DNA of 64,000 nucleotides from Nemertoderma westbladi. Lineage: Eukaryota > Xenacoelomorpha > Nemertodermatida > Nemertodermatidae. This document shows, one piece after another, positions 20,690 through 32,734 of this stretch. The notes under the pieces are model-generated. The model was given only the letters and a program-made list of their open reading frames with translations, had not been told where the DNA came from and ran no database searches. How positions within the stretch are numbered: position 1 is the stretch's first letter; each line of letters starts with the position of its first letter. Location: positions 20,306 through 84,305 of the forward strand of contig JAUCBJ010007315.1 in assembly GCA_032718475.1 (NCBI GenBank). Direction: 5' to 3'. The position numbers and the translations under genes are program-made.

Positions 20690-21148
20690 GTTTACTCTAA
20701 GCTTGTAATGTGATGGGATATAATATAATTTTATTTTGTTGATGCTCTTGATGTTAATATAAAAATATAATAAAATATAATTTTTTTTACAAGTTCTCTA
20801 AAAAGAGTCAATTGCGCTAGGTTAACCATACACATTTAACAATATGACGTAGACGTAACATGTACAGGAGATATTCTCGATATCATTCTAATATAGTTGT
20901 ACCGTATTGTGAAACATCCTATACATTGCAAACTAATAACACATACAGTAGTTGACTAGTGATATGACTTTAGTAATATTAGTCAGAAATGCAACATAAT
21001 CTATTGGTACCAGTACTGTTAAATTATAAGCCTATCCACAACTAACATCTACTTTATCAGTACCGGTAGTGTTTTACTCTTCCAACACTGTAGTTGCGGT
21101 CTACTGGTATCGGTACAGCAGTAATCAGATGCAATAGCATACTGCTGT
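20690..21148. other. AT-rich non-coding stretch in Polinton A
   Basis: Between the convergent gene blocks. Contains accggtac-type palindromes (about 21060-21120) and no credible ORF. Confidence 0.5.
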
Positions 21149-22010
21149 CATGACCTGGATTGCTCGCATGGGTCTCTCATACAGGGATTAGATCCCCTAC
21201 CCAAATAATACAGTACTGCAGTACTGTCGCTGTTCTTGATGTAACAGCATAGTCAGATAGAGCATACTGATTACCTTTGATTAGCATTGTACTGCAGTAC
21301 CGATACCGCAGTAGTAATGTAACAGTCTGACAGTACCTGCAGTAACAAACTAAACCAATGTATACAATATCGTGAGCTAGTTACAATCAGATGTGTGTGC
21401 AGACAACCACGTTGCTGGGATGCACTGCAGTTAGGTAAGCATACTACAGTCATGACCTGAATTCTTCACAAGGGTCTCTCATACAGGGATTAGATCCCCT
21501 ACCCAAATAATACAGTACTGCAGTACTGTCGCTGTTCTTGATGTAACAGCATAGTCAGATAGAGCATACTGATTTCCTTTGATTAGCATTGTACTGCAGT
21601 ACCGATACCGCAGTAGTAATGTAACAGTCTGACAGTACCTGCAGTAACAAACTAAACCAATGTATACAATATCGTGAGCTAGTTACAATCAGATGTGTGT
21701 GCAGATAACCACGTTGCTGGGATGCACTGCAGTTAGGTAAGCATACTACAGTCATGACCTGAATTCTTCACAAGGGTCTCTCATACAGGAATTAGATCCC
21801 CTACCCAAATAATACAGTACTGCAGTACTGTCGCTGTTCTTGATGTAACAGCATTGTCAGATAGAGCATACTGATTTCTTTTGATTAGCATTGTACTGCA
21901 GTACGGTACCGGTACCACAGTATTAATGTAACAGCCCCCACAGTAACAAACTGAGTCAATGTATACAATATCGTGAGCTAGTTACAATCGGATGTGCGCG
22001 CAGTCAGCCA
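21149..22010. repeat. 302-bp tandem repeat, nearly three copies
   Basis: Copies start at catgacctg at 21149, 21451 and 21753. Copies 1 and 2 are almost identical; copy 3 is more diverged and truncated near 22010. Each contains gtactgcagtac palindromes. The repeat lies between the structural genes and the TBP-like gene of Polinton A and has no counterpart in Polinton B, so it is probably a later insertion or expansion. Minus-strand ORFs of 60-66 aa within it are repeats of each other, not genes. Confidence 0.9.
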
Positions 22011-22019
22011 TGTTGCCGG

Positions 22020-22200
22020 GATGCGATCCACCTCGCAGCCGCCCAACCAACCTCGCAGCTAGTCATGCAGTCAGCCTCGCGGCACGCAGTCAGCCTCGCA
22101 GCCAGCCAGCTAGCCACGCAGCTAGGCACACAGTCAGCCTCGCGAACGGTCATGCAGCTAACCAGCCAGCCACGCGGTTAGGCACGCAGTCAGTCTGAGA
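22020..22200. repeat. CAGCC/CGCAG-rich simple repeat
   Basis: Degenerate units such as cacgcagtcagcctcgcagccagc; GC content far above the surroundings. The 68-aa plus ORF through it is a repeat artefact. Confidence 0.7.
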
Positions 22201-22283
22201 GAGTCATGCTTATTCAAACGAGGTTAGTTTTCCCTAACTACCGATAGATTGATTGAAAAATAATAATGTTTAATTTTCACCTT

Positions 22284-22829
22284 CTAATCACCAACACCTA
22301 AAGTTACAACACCAAACATTAATAAATAATTAACAAGTTTACTAAATATAGGGTAATAAATGTGAAATTTGCTAGGTGAACACATTAAAGTACATTTACC
22401 GGTATGAAAGCAGCAAATGACTACGGTATTATTTATTCTTATTTTGCAATTATTAAAAATTTCAGGTTCATATATAACTTGAAGTTGCACATTATCAAAG
22501 ACAACATAAAACCCGGTATTGTTTATCAATAACCTATAGACTACAGACTTAATACTAAAAATATAAGTACATAAATTAACAGATTTTAAAATCAAATTAA
22601 TACTAGTTTTATCAAATATATGCTTTTTTACATTTTGGAAATTATACTTACTACCTAATAATGTAATATGACCATTTTTAAATATTAATAATGTGGCACC
22701 AAATATCTTATATATAAACTGATTTGGTTTGAGTATGTGTTTACCAGATAATTGATTTTTTAATTCTTTAAAATTAATCGCTGACACTTGCTGGCAACTT
22801 ACATTCTTATTAACTATCTGATAGTTCAT
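22284..22829 (-). CDS. Polinton A TATA-binding-protein-like protein
   Basis: 181 residues from the ATG at 22829; a longer start at 22856 is less likely because the Polinton B homologue begins at the same point. It has two TBP half-repeats. Lobe 1 (about 4-75): ILKPNQFIYKIF...LLIFKNGHITLLG. Lobe 2 (about 83-175): YEPEIFNN...VICCFHTGKCTLM. Eukaryotic TBP has P..F....SGK-type half-repeats and a YEPELF box at these places. The four DNA-kinking aromatic positions read F38/F50 and F125/F141. The total length equals the TBP core with no N-terminal extension. The gene overlaps the 3' end of polB by 20 nt. I infer a role in recognising the element's promoters; intact ORF. Confidence 0.75.
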   Translation of the reverse strand: MNYQIVNKNVSCQQVSAINFKELKNQLSGKHILKPNQFIYKIFGATLLIFKNGHITLLGSKYNFQNVKKHIFDKTSINLILKSVNLCTYIFSIKSVVYRLLINNTGFYVVFDNVQLQVIYEPEIFNNCKIRINNTVVICCFHTGKCTLMCSPSKFHIYYPIFSKLVNYLLMFGVVTLGVGD

Positions 22830-25800
22830 TGTTTGGCTCCCGATAAATAGGTACATTGTTTTTCTTTATCGGTTTTTCAACCTTTGTTTGATAGTGACCC
22901 CAGGGAAGCGAATGATTTTTATTAACCCAATAAAGTTTATCGTCAAATGCGCTGAGAGCAAACTTATCTCGTGCTACAGCATACACTTTGTGTAATTGGC
23001 TCTGAAATAGACGCGTTTCCTTGGAAATTTCCTCGTTATCCTTATATGCTCTTAAATAATCTTCGTGGCAAATATTTTTATCTACAACAGCTCTTGTTAT
23101 TCCTTTCGCTCGTCGTATGTTGGATTCATTCCTTTCTAAAATTGAATATAATTTTGGTCTTAAAAATACCGCTTGTTTAATTTCACGTGAGGCTAGTTCA
23201 TCTTTACAGTAATAGAGCCTGGATTTATTTTTATCGCTGTAGAGAGGGTGATCCTTGGGGTAATTGGATGTATCTAGAATATTATTTTTAATTAAGGCTT
23301 TTAAAAAATTATTCTGCGATGTATTATAGTAACAACCTATTAAAGAGTCTGTATCTGATGCTACAATTTCAATTCGACAGTTTAATTCTTTCTCAATAGG
23401 TAGCAATTTATCGTAATACAGCTCATACATATCCAATTTAGCCAAGTCCAAGACAGTACTACCTACATAGACCGGCTTATCTAGTGTCACGCTGTCTTTT
23501 ACTAATAAATGTCCCGATAAGGAATCATTATAAATCATGAAATTTTCGTGATTTATACGTTTGACCAATAAATCGCATTTCTCTTTACTATTAGCGATAC
23601 GAAAGTTGCAACGGTCTCGTATTTTCTCTATCGTTTTTCCAAATAACGAATTATTCAGAAGCTTTGCAACAGCTGTTTCAATGTAACTCTTTGCTACTTG
23701 CCTTTGATTAATATTAAAATCTATATAGGGTTTAAATACAAAGTCTTGATGGAAAGAATACAATTTATGGAGCTTAGTAACAATTAAACCTTGTTTTATA
23801 TAAAATTTTAACAGTTTCAAATTTACATGATAGAATTCCTTATCGAATTGTGTCAACATAAGTTTTGGTGCACACATCTTATACTTGCTATTAGTACATC
23901 TTTGTTTACATACATGATTATATTGTTCCCTCATATATGGTGAAAGCATTATCTCATTTATACTTAAATGTTCTGGAGCTAAGGGTAGTTCTAATGTACG
24001 ATCATGAATATCTTTGGGATATTTCAAATCGCAAATTAAGAAAAACCCAATATCACCTTCAGTATCAAGATTTGTTAAATAGTTTTTTAGTTCTTCTGGA
24101 GCAGCATTCTCTAAATATGTCACGTTGACTTGTTTAAAACCTGAAACAGGTAGCTTTTTACTTAAATTACCCGAATACAAGGAATTAAAATCTATATTGA
24201 AAATATGACACTCTTCCTTGCTTGGATCATAATTATCAGTATCTGGTATATTTGATTCTATGTAATGCTTTCGACAGAATGAAACCCCTCCTCTAATAGA
24301 TGCTTCAAAATCTCTATATGTTTGGTAATCTTTTATTAATGCTAACTTACATTTATTGTATTTCAGAGCGCAATCATAAGTAAAAGCTGCGATACTGCAA
24401 TAATAAACTACTTCTAATTCGTAGTTTTGTCTACATACTCTCCTAAAGTTCTAAAATATATCAGCGAGGAGACAAACATCGAGTTTTAAGTATGCTAAAA
24501 GATAATCCTTGAGATTTGTACAGTCAAACTGACTCCATGACGTGTTGGCAAAACTATATTCCTCGGGTGTACAGGTATTTTGTGTTAATTTACTATAAAA
24601 TTTGTCTATTGATGGTAATTTCGAATCATTGAATTTATTTAAATCTGTCAGATACTCGTAGGGAAATATACCTTTTCGTTTAATTATTGCATTATTTAAA
24701 TTCGGATAAAAATATTTCATTTGCTGTTCAGTAATTGGTAGAACTGATGTTATATCCTCGCTGTCTATATCCTTTGTTGAACAATCAACTAAAGTACTTA
24801 GGGAAAAGGATACAAATTGATATGTGTCTAAGACACGTAGCTCAATCTTTGTTTTTGAGTCTTTCACCGGTATATGCATGCTTAGTGAAATATACCTTTC
24901 AGAATTTTTAGGGATTACCTTTATATCCCAATCGGAATATTTATTGTTGGTAAAACCAACTTGTAAAAGAAAATGCAAATCGTAGAGATTGCAGTTGTGT
25001 GCAGTGAGTATATACATGTGTCGTTTCAACGATAAAGAGCAGTTACATGCGTTACAAGCGGCTGCTATATAGTTACCAGTAATATGTGAGTGATGTTTAT
25101 TTTTCTCAGACTTATCCTTAAATAAAACATTGCAATAAAAGCAAGTTTTAGCTTTCCAAAAACTTAACTTATCCACATCATTAATTATTATTTTCTCTCT
25201 TGTGTGGGTTTCTGCCCACTTATATAATTGGGTGATGTCATTATATACAGAGTCTAAAAAGTCTTGAATACAGTTGTTGTCGATTGTTTTAGTAAAGGTC
25301 TTCAAATAAAATTTTGGTGGATTGATTAATTCACTACTAGGAACAATTAAATAACTTACAGCGCATGGAATATGATTCTGAATAAATTTACTGTTGGTGG
25401 ATGGCTCCAAAATAGATTCTATGTCAAAATATATTACAAACAATGCTGGTAATGTTCTGTCTAAATTTCTAAAGCTAATGTGAGTTCTTTTTTCAGATGG
25501 TAGCTTCTCAACTTGACTTTTTCCTCGATAACAAGCAAGACGGTGACGTTCTAGAACTTGCTTGGTGTAGAAAGGCGCCAAACACCGTTCACAATATTTC
25601 CTACATCCAATATGCTTACCTCTTGTATTCATCATGCGATTCAAGTTAGTTATGCAAACATAATGTGATTGTTTACTCGTATTCTTATTTTTTACAAGTA
25701 ATATATTCAATAACTCTTTATCTGGAGTGATTTTACTAAATGGAGCCTGTCTTAATATAGATGCACGATTGTTGTCGTAGAGTAATAAATTAATTATATA

Positions 25801-26823
25801 TGCTGAATTCTGTTTTTCAAAAAGTTTAATTGCAAGCGGCCATTCTGTTGGATAATCTTTGTTCCCGTTGTCAAAAATAAAATGACTCATATAATTTTTG
25901 TACTGCGAAGTACGGTTTTTGTGATCTTTCACTTTGCTACTAAATTTTGTGGCTATAATTGCCCATTTGAAACAATCATTATCAGCCGTTTGTATATTTA
26001 TAACACATTGTTTACCTGATAGAGCCTTAGGTAACTCCATATAACCGTGACCTTTATATTCCAGTGACCTACACTTGGATTCAGCTACTTTAATTTCCAC
26101 TCTTAATAAAGATTTAACGCGCCACCCTGAGCCACGAGTGTTAAACACGGCTATTTTTTGCATTAATTTTTCTAGTACATACTCAAACCATGTGTCAAAA
26201 CTTTCATGTGAATCTACGGTATTAACTGCACCACCTGAAGAACTAAAATAGAAAGTTTCTTCTTGGTCTCCCTCTGAAAAATGTGATCGATACATGAGTA
26301 TATTCACACCTAGCCAGGGTCTAAGTACATTCATTTCGCTAAGTTTTCCTAATAATAAGTTTTTGATGTGAGGTAGAATATGAACTATCGATGAATGAAT
26401 ATCAGGAAAATCTTCATCATTCGGAAGATTGTAAACATAGATTTCTAAACGGTTATCGTGTGCGGCTCGTTCGAGGCTAAAAATTGAAGGACCTTGACCA
26501 GATTTCAGTCTTTTTCTAGATGCGACAGTATTGTTTTGGTTCCGTTGTGGTCTAACATGATAATAACGTTGGTGACAGTCGTGACGTAAATAATCCTCAT
26601 ATAAATACTCTTTATTACAAGTAGGGCAAGTTTTTTCATACACGCAAAACTTCATTTCTTTACAACCCGTAGTTGATTCATGTCGTTTGCATATTTCTTC
26701 ACGTGAACATTTCACATGACAATTAAAACAATTGTATTCTTGAAAATGAGATTTCACGTGTGTTAAATAATTTCGTTTAGAAATTTGAAGTGGACAAAAT
26801 GGACATTTCAATTGTTTATCCAT
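22810..26823 (-). pseudogene. polB: Polinton A protein-primed family B DNA polymerase, one internal stop
   Basis: One frame of about 1338 codons interrupted by a TAG at 24451-24453, directly after the DVCLLADIF block. The upstream part (26823-24451, 790 codons) has N-terminal C2H2-like zinc fingers (CPFCPLQISKRNYLTH), an HNH-like Cys/His cluster and the exonuclease ExoI box (VIYFDIESI). The downstream part has motif A (NIDFNSLYSG), motif B (NNSLFGKTIEK) and motif C (ASDTDS). It matches the intact 1356-aa Polinton B enzyme throughout. Apart from the nonsense codon it looks well preserved. Confidence 0.88.
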
Positions 26824-26879
26824 CTCTTTATTATCCTAAAAACAATTTAAAATTAATATGAATATTGTTATATATATAA

Positions 26880-27370
26880 TCAAAAAAAATTCATAAGCTA
26901 CTCAACACAAATAAAATATAATATCTAAACTTTAATTAATTTAATATTTTCAGAATGAGCTCGATTGAAACAGTTGAGCTCTTTATATATATATTTCAAG
27001 TTTCTACTTATACCAACCAATCATAAATAACAGTTACATTGGAAACTAATATCATAAATAAAGTTGCTTTTACAACTGAATTCTTTATAATAAAATCAAG
27101 TTTAAACCAAGATGTGCATAATGCGTTTTTAATTTTCATTGATAAAGTAGGTTTTACATGCTAATGTTTTATTATGGTGGTGTAAACTCATGCATTTACA
27201 TGCGAATGTTTTATACCTAATCCCGTGCTCACATTAAACTATCACCAATATTTACTCAATAAAGTCACCTTTACATGCAAATACTTTATAATAATCATGC
27301 TTTGTGTTAAAAAGTTATCTTTACAAGTCAGTGTGAAACTGAAAAAGAAAAGTCTCTAGTTAATAATAAA
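26880..27370. repeat. Intergenic stretch with degenerate 'ttttacatgcaaatgttttataa' repeats
   Basis: Between polB and the PC4-like gene of Polinton A. Units resembling aaagt..cttttacatgc.aat.ctttataataa recur about four to five times (27060, 27145, 27195, 27265, 27310). They may be promoter-proximal or relic repeats. A TATATATATATTT run lies at about 26983. No ORF. Confidence 0.45.
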
Positions 27371-28415
27371 TCAATCTGATACTGTTTTTATATGTTCCTT
27401 ATTGTAATCTGCTACCTCTTCACTTGCTTTTGTAACTTTTATTTTCTTTGTAGGTATAGAATCATTGTTGGGAATGGAAGATGTTTGAGATGTAGATCTG
27501 CGCTATCTATCACTCGATGTCTCTTCGATGTATGTCTTTGGATTAAATGTGGATGAAACTACTTCTGGAAATGACTTATTAACCTTAAACTTCCAAGTTG
27601 GTTGATATAGAATCGCGAAACCGTCTGCTATATCAGTTGATGAAACCTTTAACATCATATCATAGAGAAACTCTATATGAGGTATGTCTTTATCGTAATG
27701 TAACTGTAAATATTTGCTTTCCTTGTCTGTAATAATTACTTTTTTTTCTTGTACATTTATTTTTACTTTAAGTCGGTCAGATAAAGCTTTATCGCCCGTA
27801 TCTAGCTCTGAAAAGACACCTTCGTTACTAATTTCATAATTCCATTCATACCACTATTGAATTTACTTCCGATGCTGTTAAGTTAAACCCATTATAATAC
27901 CTAAGACCAATAGCATCAGAATATCTAGCTGAAATCTCCCATAGTCCCATATAAGTCGTTCCTTTATATTTGCTTACAAAACCATCAAAAGATGGGTTGG
28001 TTAAATTAACAACAGAACACTGATTTATTATTTCGAGTGGTGGTGATAACAATTCTAATATTTCTGTCTTACTCTGAAGCAATAAATTAATGAGTGATTT
28101 GTTTAGAATTTGACATTTGCCTTGCTTCTGAATATATACGTTTTCAGTAGTAACACAGGTGGAAATATTTAACTTTCCTCTTGTAAATTCTATATTAGGA
28201 TAAATATTACCTCTTGAAACTGGTGATTCCTTTTGTCGGTTGATTAATATTTCTAAGACGTCTAGAAGGTAGAGTGTATCCCGGTAAGAGAAGCACGTTG
28301 TTACATTGCTATCGCTTGAGTGTAATATAAAGTACTTGCCATAAACAATACTACAGGTATATTTATTACATGTAAATTTCCAAGTATTGCTTGAAGTTTT
28401 TTTAAATAAATCCAT
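27371..28415 (-). pseudogene. Polinton A homologue of the PC4-like right-end protein (frameshift and stop)
   Basis: The first 189 codons (28415-27846) encode a protein matching the N-terminal half of the 48720 gene of Polinton B (GNIYPNIEFTRGKLNI; GFVSKYKGTTYMGLWE versus GYIYDFEGQRFVGVWE; LRYYNGFNLTASE versus IYYDGLNLRADE). After a stop, homology continues in a shifted frame (VIITDKESKYLQLHYDKDIP) to about 27505, where a TAG occurs, and then to 27371. So the gene has at least one frameshift and one further nonsense codon. In A it has the same orientation as polB; in B it is opposite. Confidence 0.6.
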
Positions 28416-29351
28416 AATTAGAATGAAAACTATTTTGAAAAATAAAAACTAAATAAATGATTATTAGAATGTAAAACTTCTGTTTATATGGTTGCTTTAA
28501 TACAACAGAGTGACTTACAGTGAGGAATATAGTAGCTTCGTGTAACAGATGCAACGTGTACAGCTAAATTTATTACATTAGCGTGAGTTAGAGAGTGAAA
28601 TAGCAGTAACGAGTAACAGATGCAACGAGAACAATGCTAGTCCTATCATTCTAACTTATATTTTGACTTAGTTGACCGACCAGTTATATCGATAAAAGAA
28701 ATCGATTATTATTAATAGTCGAATTAATGTATTCTATGCTATAGTAATTATGTTAAGGAACTAGAAGCTATTTATAAACATCTGCTACCAGTGATGAAGA
28801 TGAAGAATTCAATGACTATGGTATAACTCAGATATTTATCGCCTTTTCTCTCGAGGTTGGATGGAAGAGTGATTGGTGAGTTGTGAGGAGTTATAACGGT
28901 CTCGAGTTCGAACCCTGTTGAATATTTTGTTATCTGAAAAATTGCAAAATTAAATTTAGTTACTGGTGAAAAATAGCGATTTGAAAAATAGTAGAAGTTA
29001 CCTGTAGACACCTCTAGCGTCTGTAAAATTAAGGTTGGTGAAAAATTGCGATTTGAAAAATAGTAGAAGTTACCTGATGCTAAGTGTAGACACCCGAACA
29101 CCTGTAAAATAAAGGTTGGTGATTGGATGCAGTACTAGCGTTGGGTGACTAATAACGCCTCTAGCAGAATAAGCGGGAACTTGAGAAGTTACCATGGTTA
29201 CGGATGAAATGCTGTCATCTGATTGGTTGAAATAATAACGACCACTGGTAAAGGTTGAAATGGTGGCTTCTGATTGGATGCAGTACTAGAAATGGATGGT
29301 AATGATGGGCTACGGGTGACCATGGCGCCGTATCATAGTAACATATACTAC
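28416..29351. other. Non-coding flank of Polinton A with a local duplication
   Basis: No terminal inverted repeat of A was found here. A segment of about 75 bp, gcgatttgaaaaatagtagaagttacctg, is duplicated (28976 and 29050), with 'aaggttggtga' copies at 29031 and 29112. 28503-28625 contains a doubled 'cagatgcaacg' sequence. Two 'tctgattgg' segments occur at about 29217 and 29270. Confidence 0.45.
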
Positions 29352-32038
29352 TACCATCACAGTTATAATTAATTTAGAAGGGCGCTAATTCCGGATACCA
29401 TCACAGTTTTAATTAATTTAGAAGGGCGCTAATTCCGGATACCATCACAGTTTTAATTCATTTAGAAGGGCGCTAATTCCGGATACCATCACAGTTTCAA
29501 TTCATTTAGAAGGGCGTTAATTCCGGATACCATCACAGTATTAATTCATTTAGAAGGGCGCTAATTCCGGATACCATCACAGTTTTAATTCATTTAGAAG
29601 GGCATTAATTCCGGATACCATCACAGTTTTAATTCATTTAGAAGGGCGCTAATTCCGGATACCATCACAGTTTTAATTCATTTAGAAGGGCGCTAATTCC
29701 GGATACCATCACAGTTTTAATTCATTTAGAAGGGCGCTAATTCCGGATACCATCACAGTTTTAATTAATTTAGAAGGGCGCTAATTCCGGTTACCATCAC
29801 AGTTTTAATTAATTTAGAAGGGCGCTAATTCCGGATACCATCACAGTTTTAATTAATTTAGAAGGGCGCTAATTCCGGATACCATCACAGTTTTAATTCA
29901 TTTAGAAGGGCGCTAATTCCGGATACCATCACAGTTTTAATTAATTTAGAAGGGCGCTAATTCCGGATTGGGGGGTTGTTTTTTCCCTCTTCAGAATAGC
30001 AAACAGGATTACCTAACTAGGCTAGACTTCCCCTACCATCACAGTTTTAATTAATTTAGAAGGGCGCTAATTCCGGTTACCATCACAGTTTTAATTAATT
30101 TAGAAGGGCGCTAATTCCGGATACCATCACAGTTTTAATTAATTTAGAAGGGCGCTAATTCCGGTTACCATCACAGTTTTAATTAATTTAGAAGGGCGCT
30201 AATTCCGGATACCATCACAGTTTTAATTAATTTAGAAGGGCGCTAATTCCGGATACCATCACAGTTTTAATTAATTTAGAAGGGCGCTAATTCCGGATAC
30301 CATCACAGTTTTAATTAATTTAGAAGGGCGCTAATTCCGGATACCATCACAGTTTTAATTAATTTAGAAGGGCGCTAATTCCGGATACCATCACAGTTTT
30401 AATTAATTTAGAAGGGCGCTAATTCCGGATACCATCACAGTTTTAATTACTTTAGAAGGGCGCTAATTCTGGATACCATCACAGTTTTAATTAATTTAGA
30501 AGGGCGCTAATTCCGGATACCATCACAGTTTTAATTAATTTAGAAGGGCGCTAATTCTGGATACCATCACAGTTTTAATTAATTTAGAAGGGCGCTAATT
30601 CCGGATACCATCACAGTTTTAATTAATTTAGAAGGGCACTAATTCCGGATACCATCACAGTTTTAATTAATTTAGAAGGGCGCTAATTCCGGATACCATC
30701 ACAGTTTTAATTAATTTAGAAGGGCGCTAATTCCGGATACCATCACAGTTTTAATTCATTTAGAAGGGCGTTAATTCCGGATACCATCTCAGTTTTAATT
30801 CATTTAGAAGGGCGCTAATTCCGGATACCATCACAGTTTTAATTCATTTAGAAGGGAGCTAATTCCGGATACCATCACAGTTTTAATTAATTTAGAAAGG
30901 CGCTAATTCCGGATACCATCACAGTTTTAATTAATTTAGAAGGGCGTTAATTCCGGATACCATCACAGTTTTAATTCATTTAGAAGGGCGCTAATTCCGG
31001 ATACCATCACAGTTTTAATTAATTTAGAAGGGCGTTAATTCCGGATACCATCACAGTTTTAATTCATTTAGAAGGGCGCTAATTCCGGATACCATCACAG
31101 TTTTAATTCATTTAGAAGGGCGCTAATTCCGGATACCATCACAGTTTTAATTAATTTAGAAGGGCGCTAATTTCAGGATACCATCACAGTTTTAATTCAT
31201 TTAGAAGGGCGCTAATTCCGGATACCATCACAGTTTTAATTAATTTAGAAGGGCGCTAATTCTGGATACCATCACAGTTTTAATTCATTTAGAAGGGCGC
31301 TAATTCCGGATACCATCACAGTTTTAATTAATTTAGAAGGGCGCTAATTCCGGATACCATCACAGTTTTAATTCATTTAGAAGGGCGCTAATTCCGGATA
31401 CCATCACAGTTTTAATTCATTTAGAAGGGCGTTAATTCCGGATACCATCACAGTTTTAATTCATTTAGAAGGGCGCTAATTCCGGATACCATCACAGTTT
31501 TAATTCATTTAGAAGGGCGTTAATTCCGGATACCATCACAGTATTAATTCATTTAGAAGGGCGCTAATTCCGGATACCATCACAGTTTTAATTCATTTAG
31601 AAGGGCGTTAATTCCGGATACCATCACAGTTTTAATTCATTTAGAAGGGCGCTAATTCCGGATACCATCACAGTTTTAATTCATTTAGAAGGGCGCTAAT
31701 TCCGGATACCATCACAGTTTTAATTCATTTAGAAGGGCGTTAATTCCGGATACCATCACAGTTTTAATTCATTTAGAAGGGCGCTAATTCCGGATACCAT
31801 CACAGTTTTAATTAATTTAGAAGGGCGCTAATTCTGGATACCATCACAGTTTTAATTCATTTAGAAGGGCGCTAATTCCGGATACCATCACAGTTTTAAT
31901 TCATTTAGAAGGGCGCTAATTCCGGATACCCTCACAGTTTTAATTCATTTAGAAGGGCGTTAATTCCGGATACCATCACAGTTTTAATTCATTTAGAAGG
32001 GCGCTAATTCCGGATACCATCACAGTTTTAATTAATTT
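29352..32038. repeat. 44-bp satellite array (about 60 copies)
   Basis: Head-to-tail monomers of accatcacagttttaattaatttagaagggcgctaattccggat. Monomers are nearly identical; main variants are attcattt for attaattt and gcgtt for gcgct. One insertion of about 67 bp (29969-30035, starting tggggggttg) interrupts the array. No spacers and no adjacent cas genes, so it is not CRISPR. Confidence 0.95.
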
Positions 32039-32728
32039 TCCGCATTTAATTTAATCGAAAGGATTAACCCATTCAGCTACATAGCGGCTCGGGTAAAAGG
32101 TAGACCAGGGAATACTATCTGATACCTTGTATGTCTGCAATTTACCTCCTCATGCCCTGCCATCTGTCAATAACGTCATCTGCTGCCACTGTGCTCAGCC
32201 CTACTGTACTTGGCCTGTACTGTACTCATACTGTACTTGTACTGTTATAGCATAATTAGCCTCAAACTATAATATACGGTAAGTTATAAACCATCTCAAT
32301 GTATTTTCCCTTCAAACGACGCAATTAACACAACAAGAACAAATCAATACCCCCACCAAAGTACGCACTTTGTCATTGCCCTATGTATAGCTCGCCTTAT
32401 TGAGTAGATATCATTTTTGGATGAAAAAATTACTGCCAGAAACACAGGCGCGTATGGTGATCATAATATCTGGGGGCAGAGGCCAAATCTGGGGGGGGGG
32501 GGCAAACCCATAACTGGGATTTGGGGAGCATACAAAAAAGTGAGAGTTAATTTAGTACATAAAGTAAAATCAATATTGTTGAATGATAGAGGTGTGGGGC
32601 GAGCCACGAAGTTGGCGGAGCCTTGGCGAATTGACACTGTTAAGGAGAATATCAATAGAGGCAAATAGTTGTTGACGTAACTGTAGAAACAGATTCTCCG
32701 TCAGCGATTACCCCAAATAGCCAAATAT
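32039..32728. other. Spacer between satellite and Polinton B
   Basis: No credible gene. Contains a poly-G run (about 32490-32502) and, at 32597, tggggcgagccacgaag, which resembles the GGGGCGAGCCATGAAG iteron of the Polinton B ends although it lies outside the element. Confidence 0.5.
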
Positions 32729-32734
32729 ACAGTT
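32729..32734. repeat. Left target-site duplication of Polinton B (ACAGTT)
   Basis: ACAGTT directly precedes the terminal inverted repeat that starts AGTAGTATGC. The same six bases follow the right end at 51368-51373. A 6-bp duplication and a 5'-AG terminus are the Polinton signature. Confidence 0.85.

Noticed and set aside
28416-28760. Right terminal inverted repeat of Polinton A
   Set aside because: No sequence like the Polinton B end (AGTAGTATGC) and no partner on the left, where the element is truncated.
28772-29101. 109-aa minus ORF
   Set aside because: Built on a duplicated 75-bp segment (repeated NFYYFSNR), no other support.
29352-32038. CRISPR array
   Set aside because: Repeats are directly contiguous with no spacers, no cas genes, and a eukaryotic context.
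32597-32612. Extra Polinton B iteron outside the element as evidence for a longer element
   Set aside because: The ACAGTT duplications and matching termini fix the boundary at 32735; the outside match is short.
32417-32668. 83-aa plus ORF
   Set aside because: Runs through a poly-G tract; no conserved pattern.
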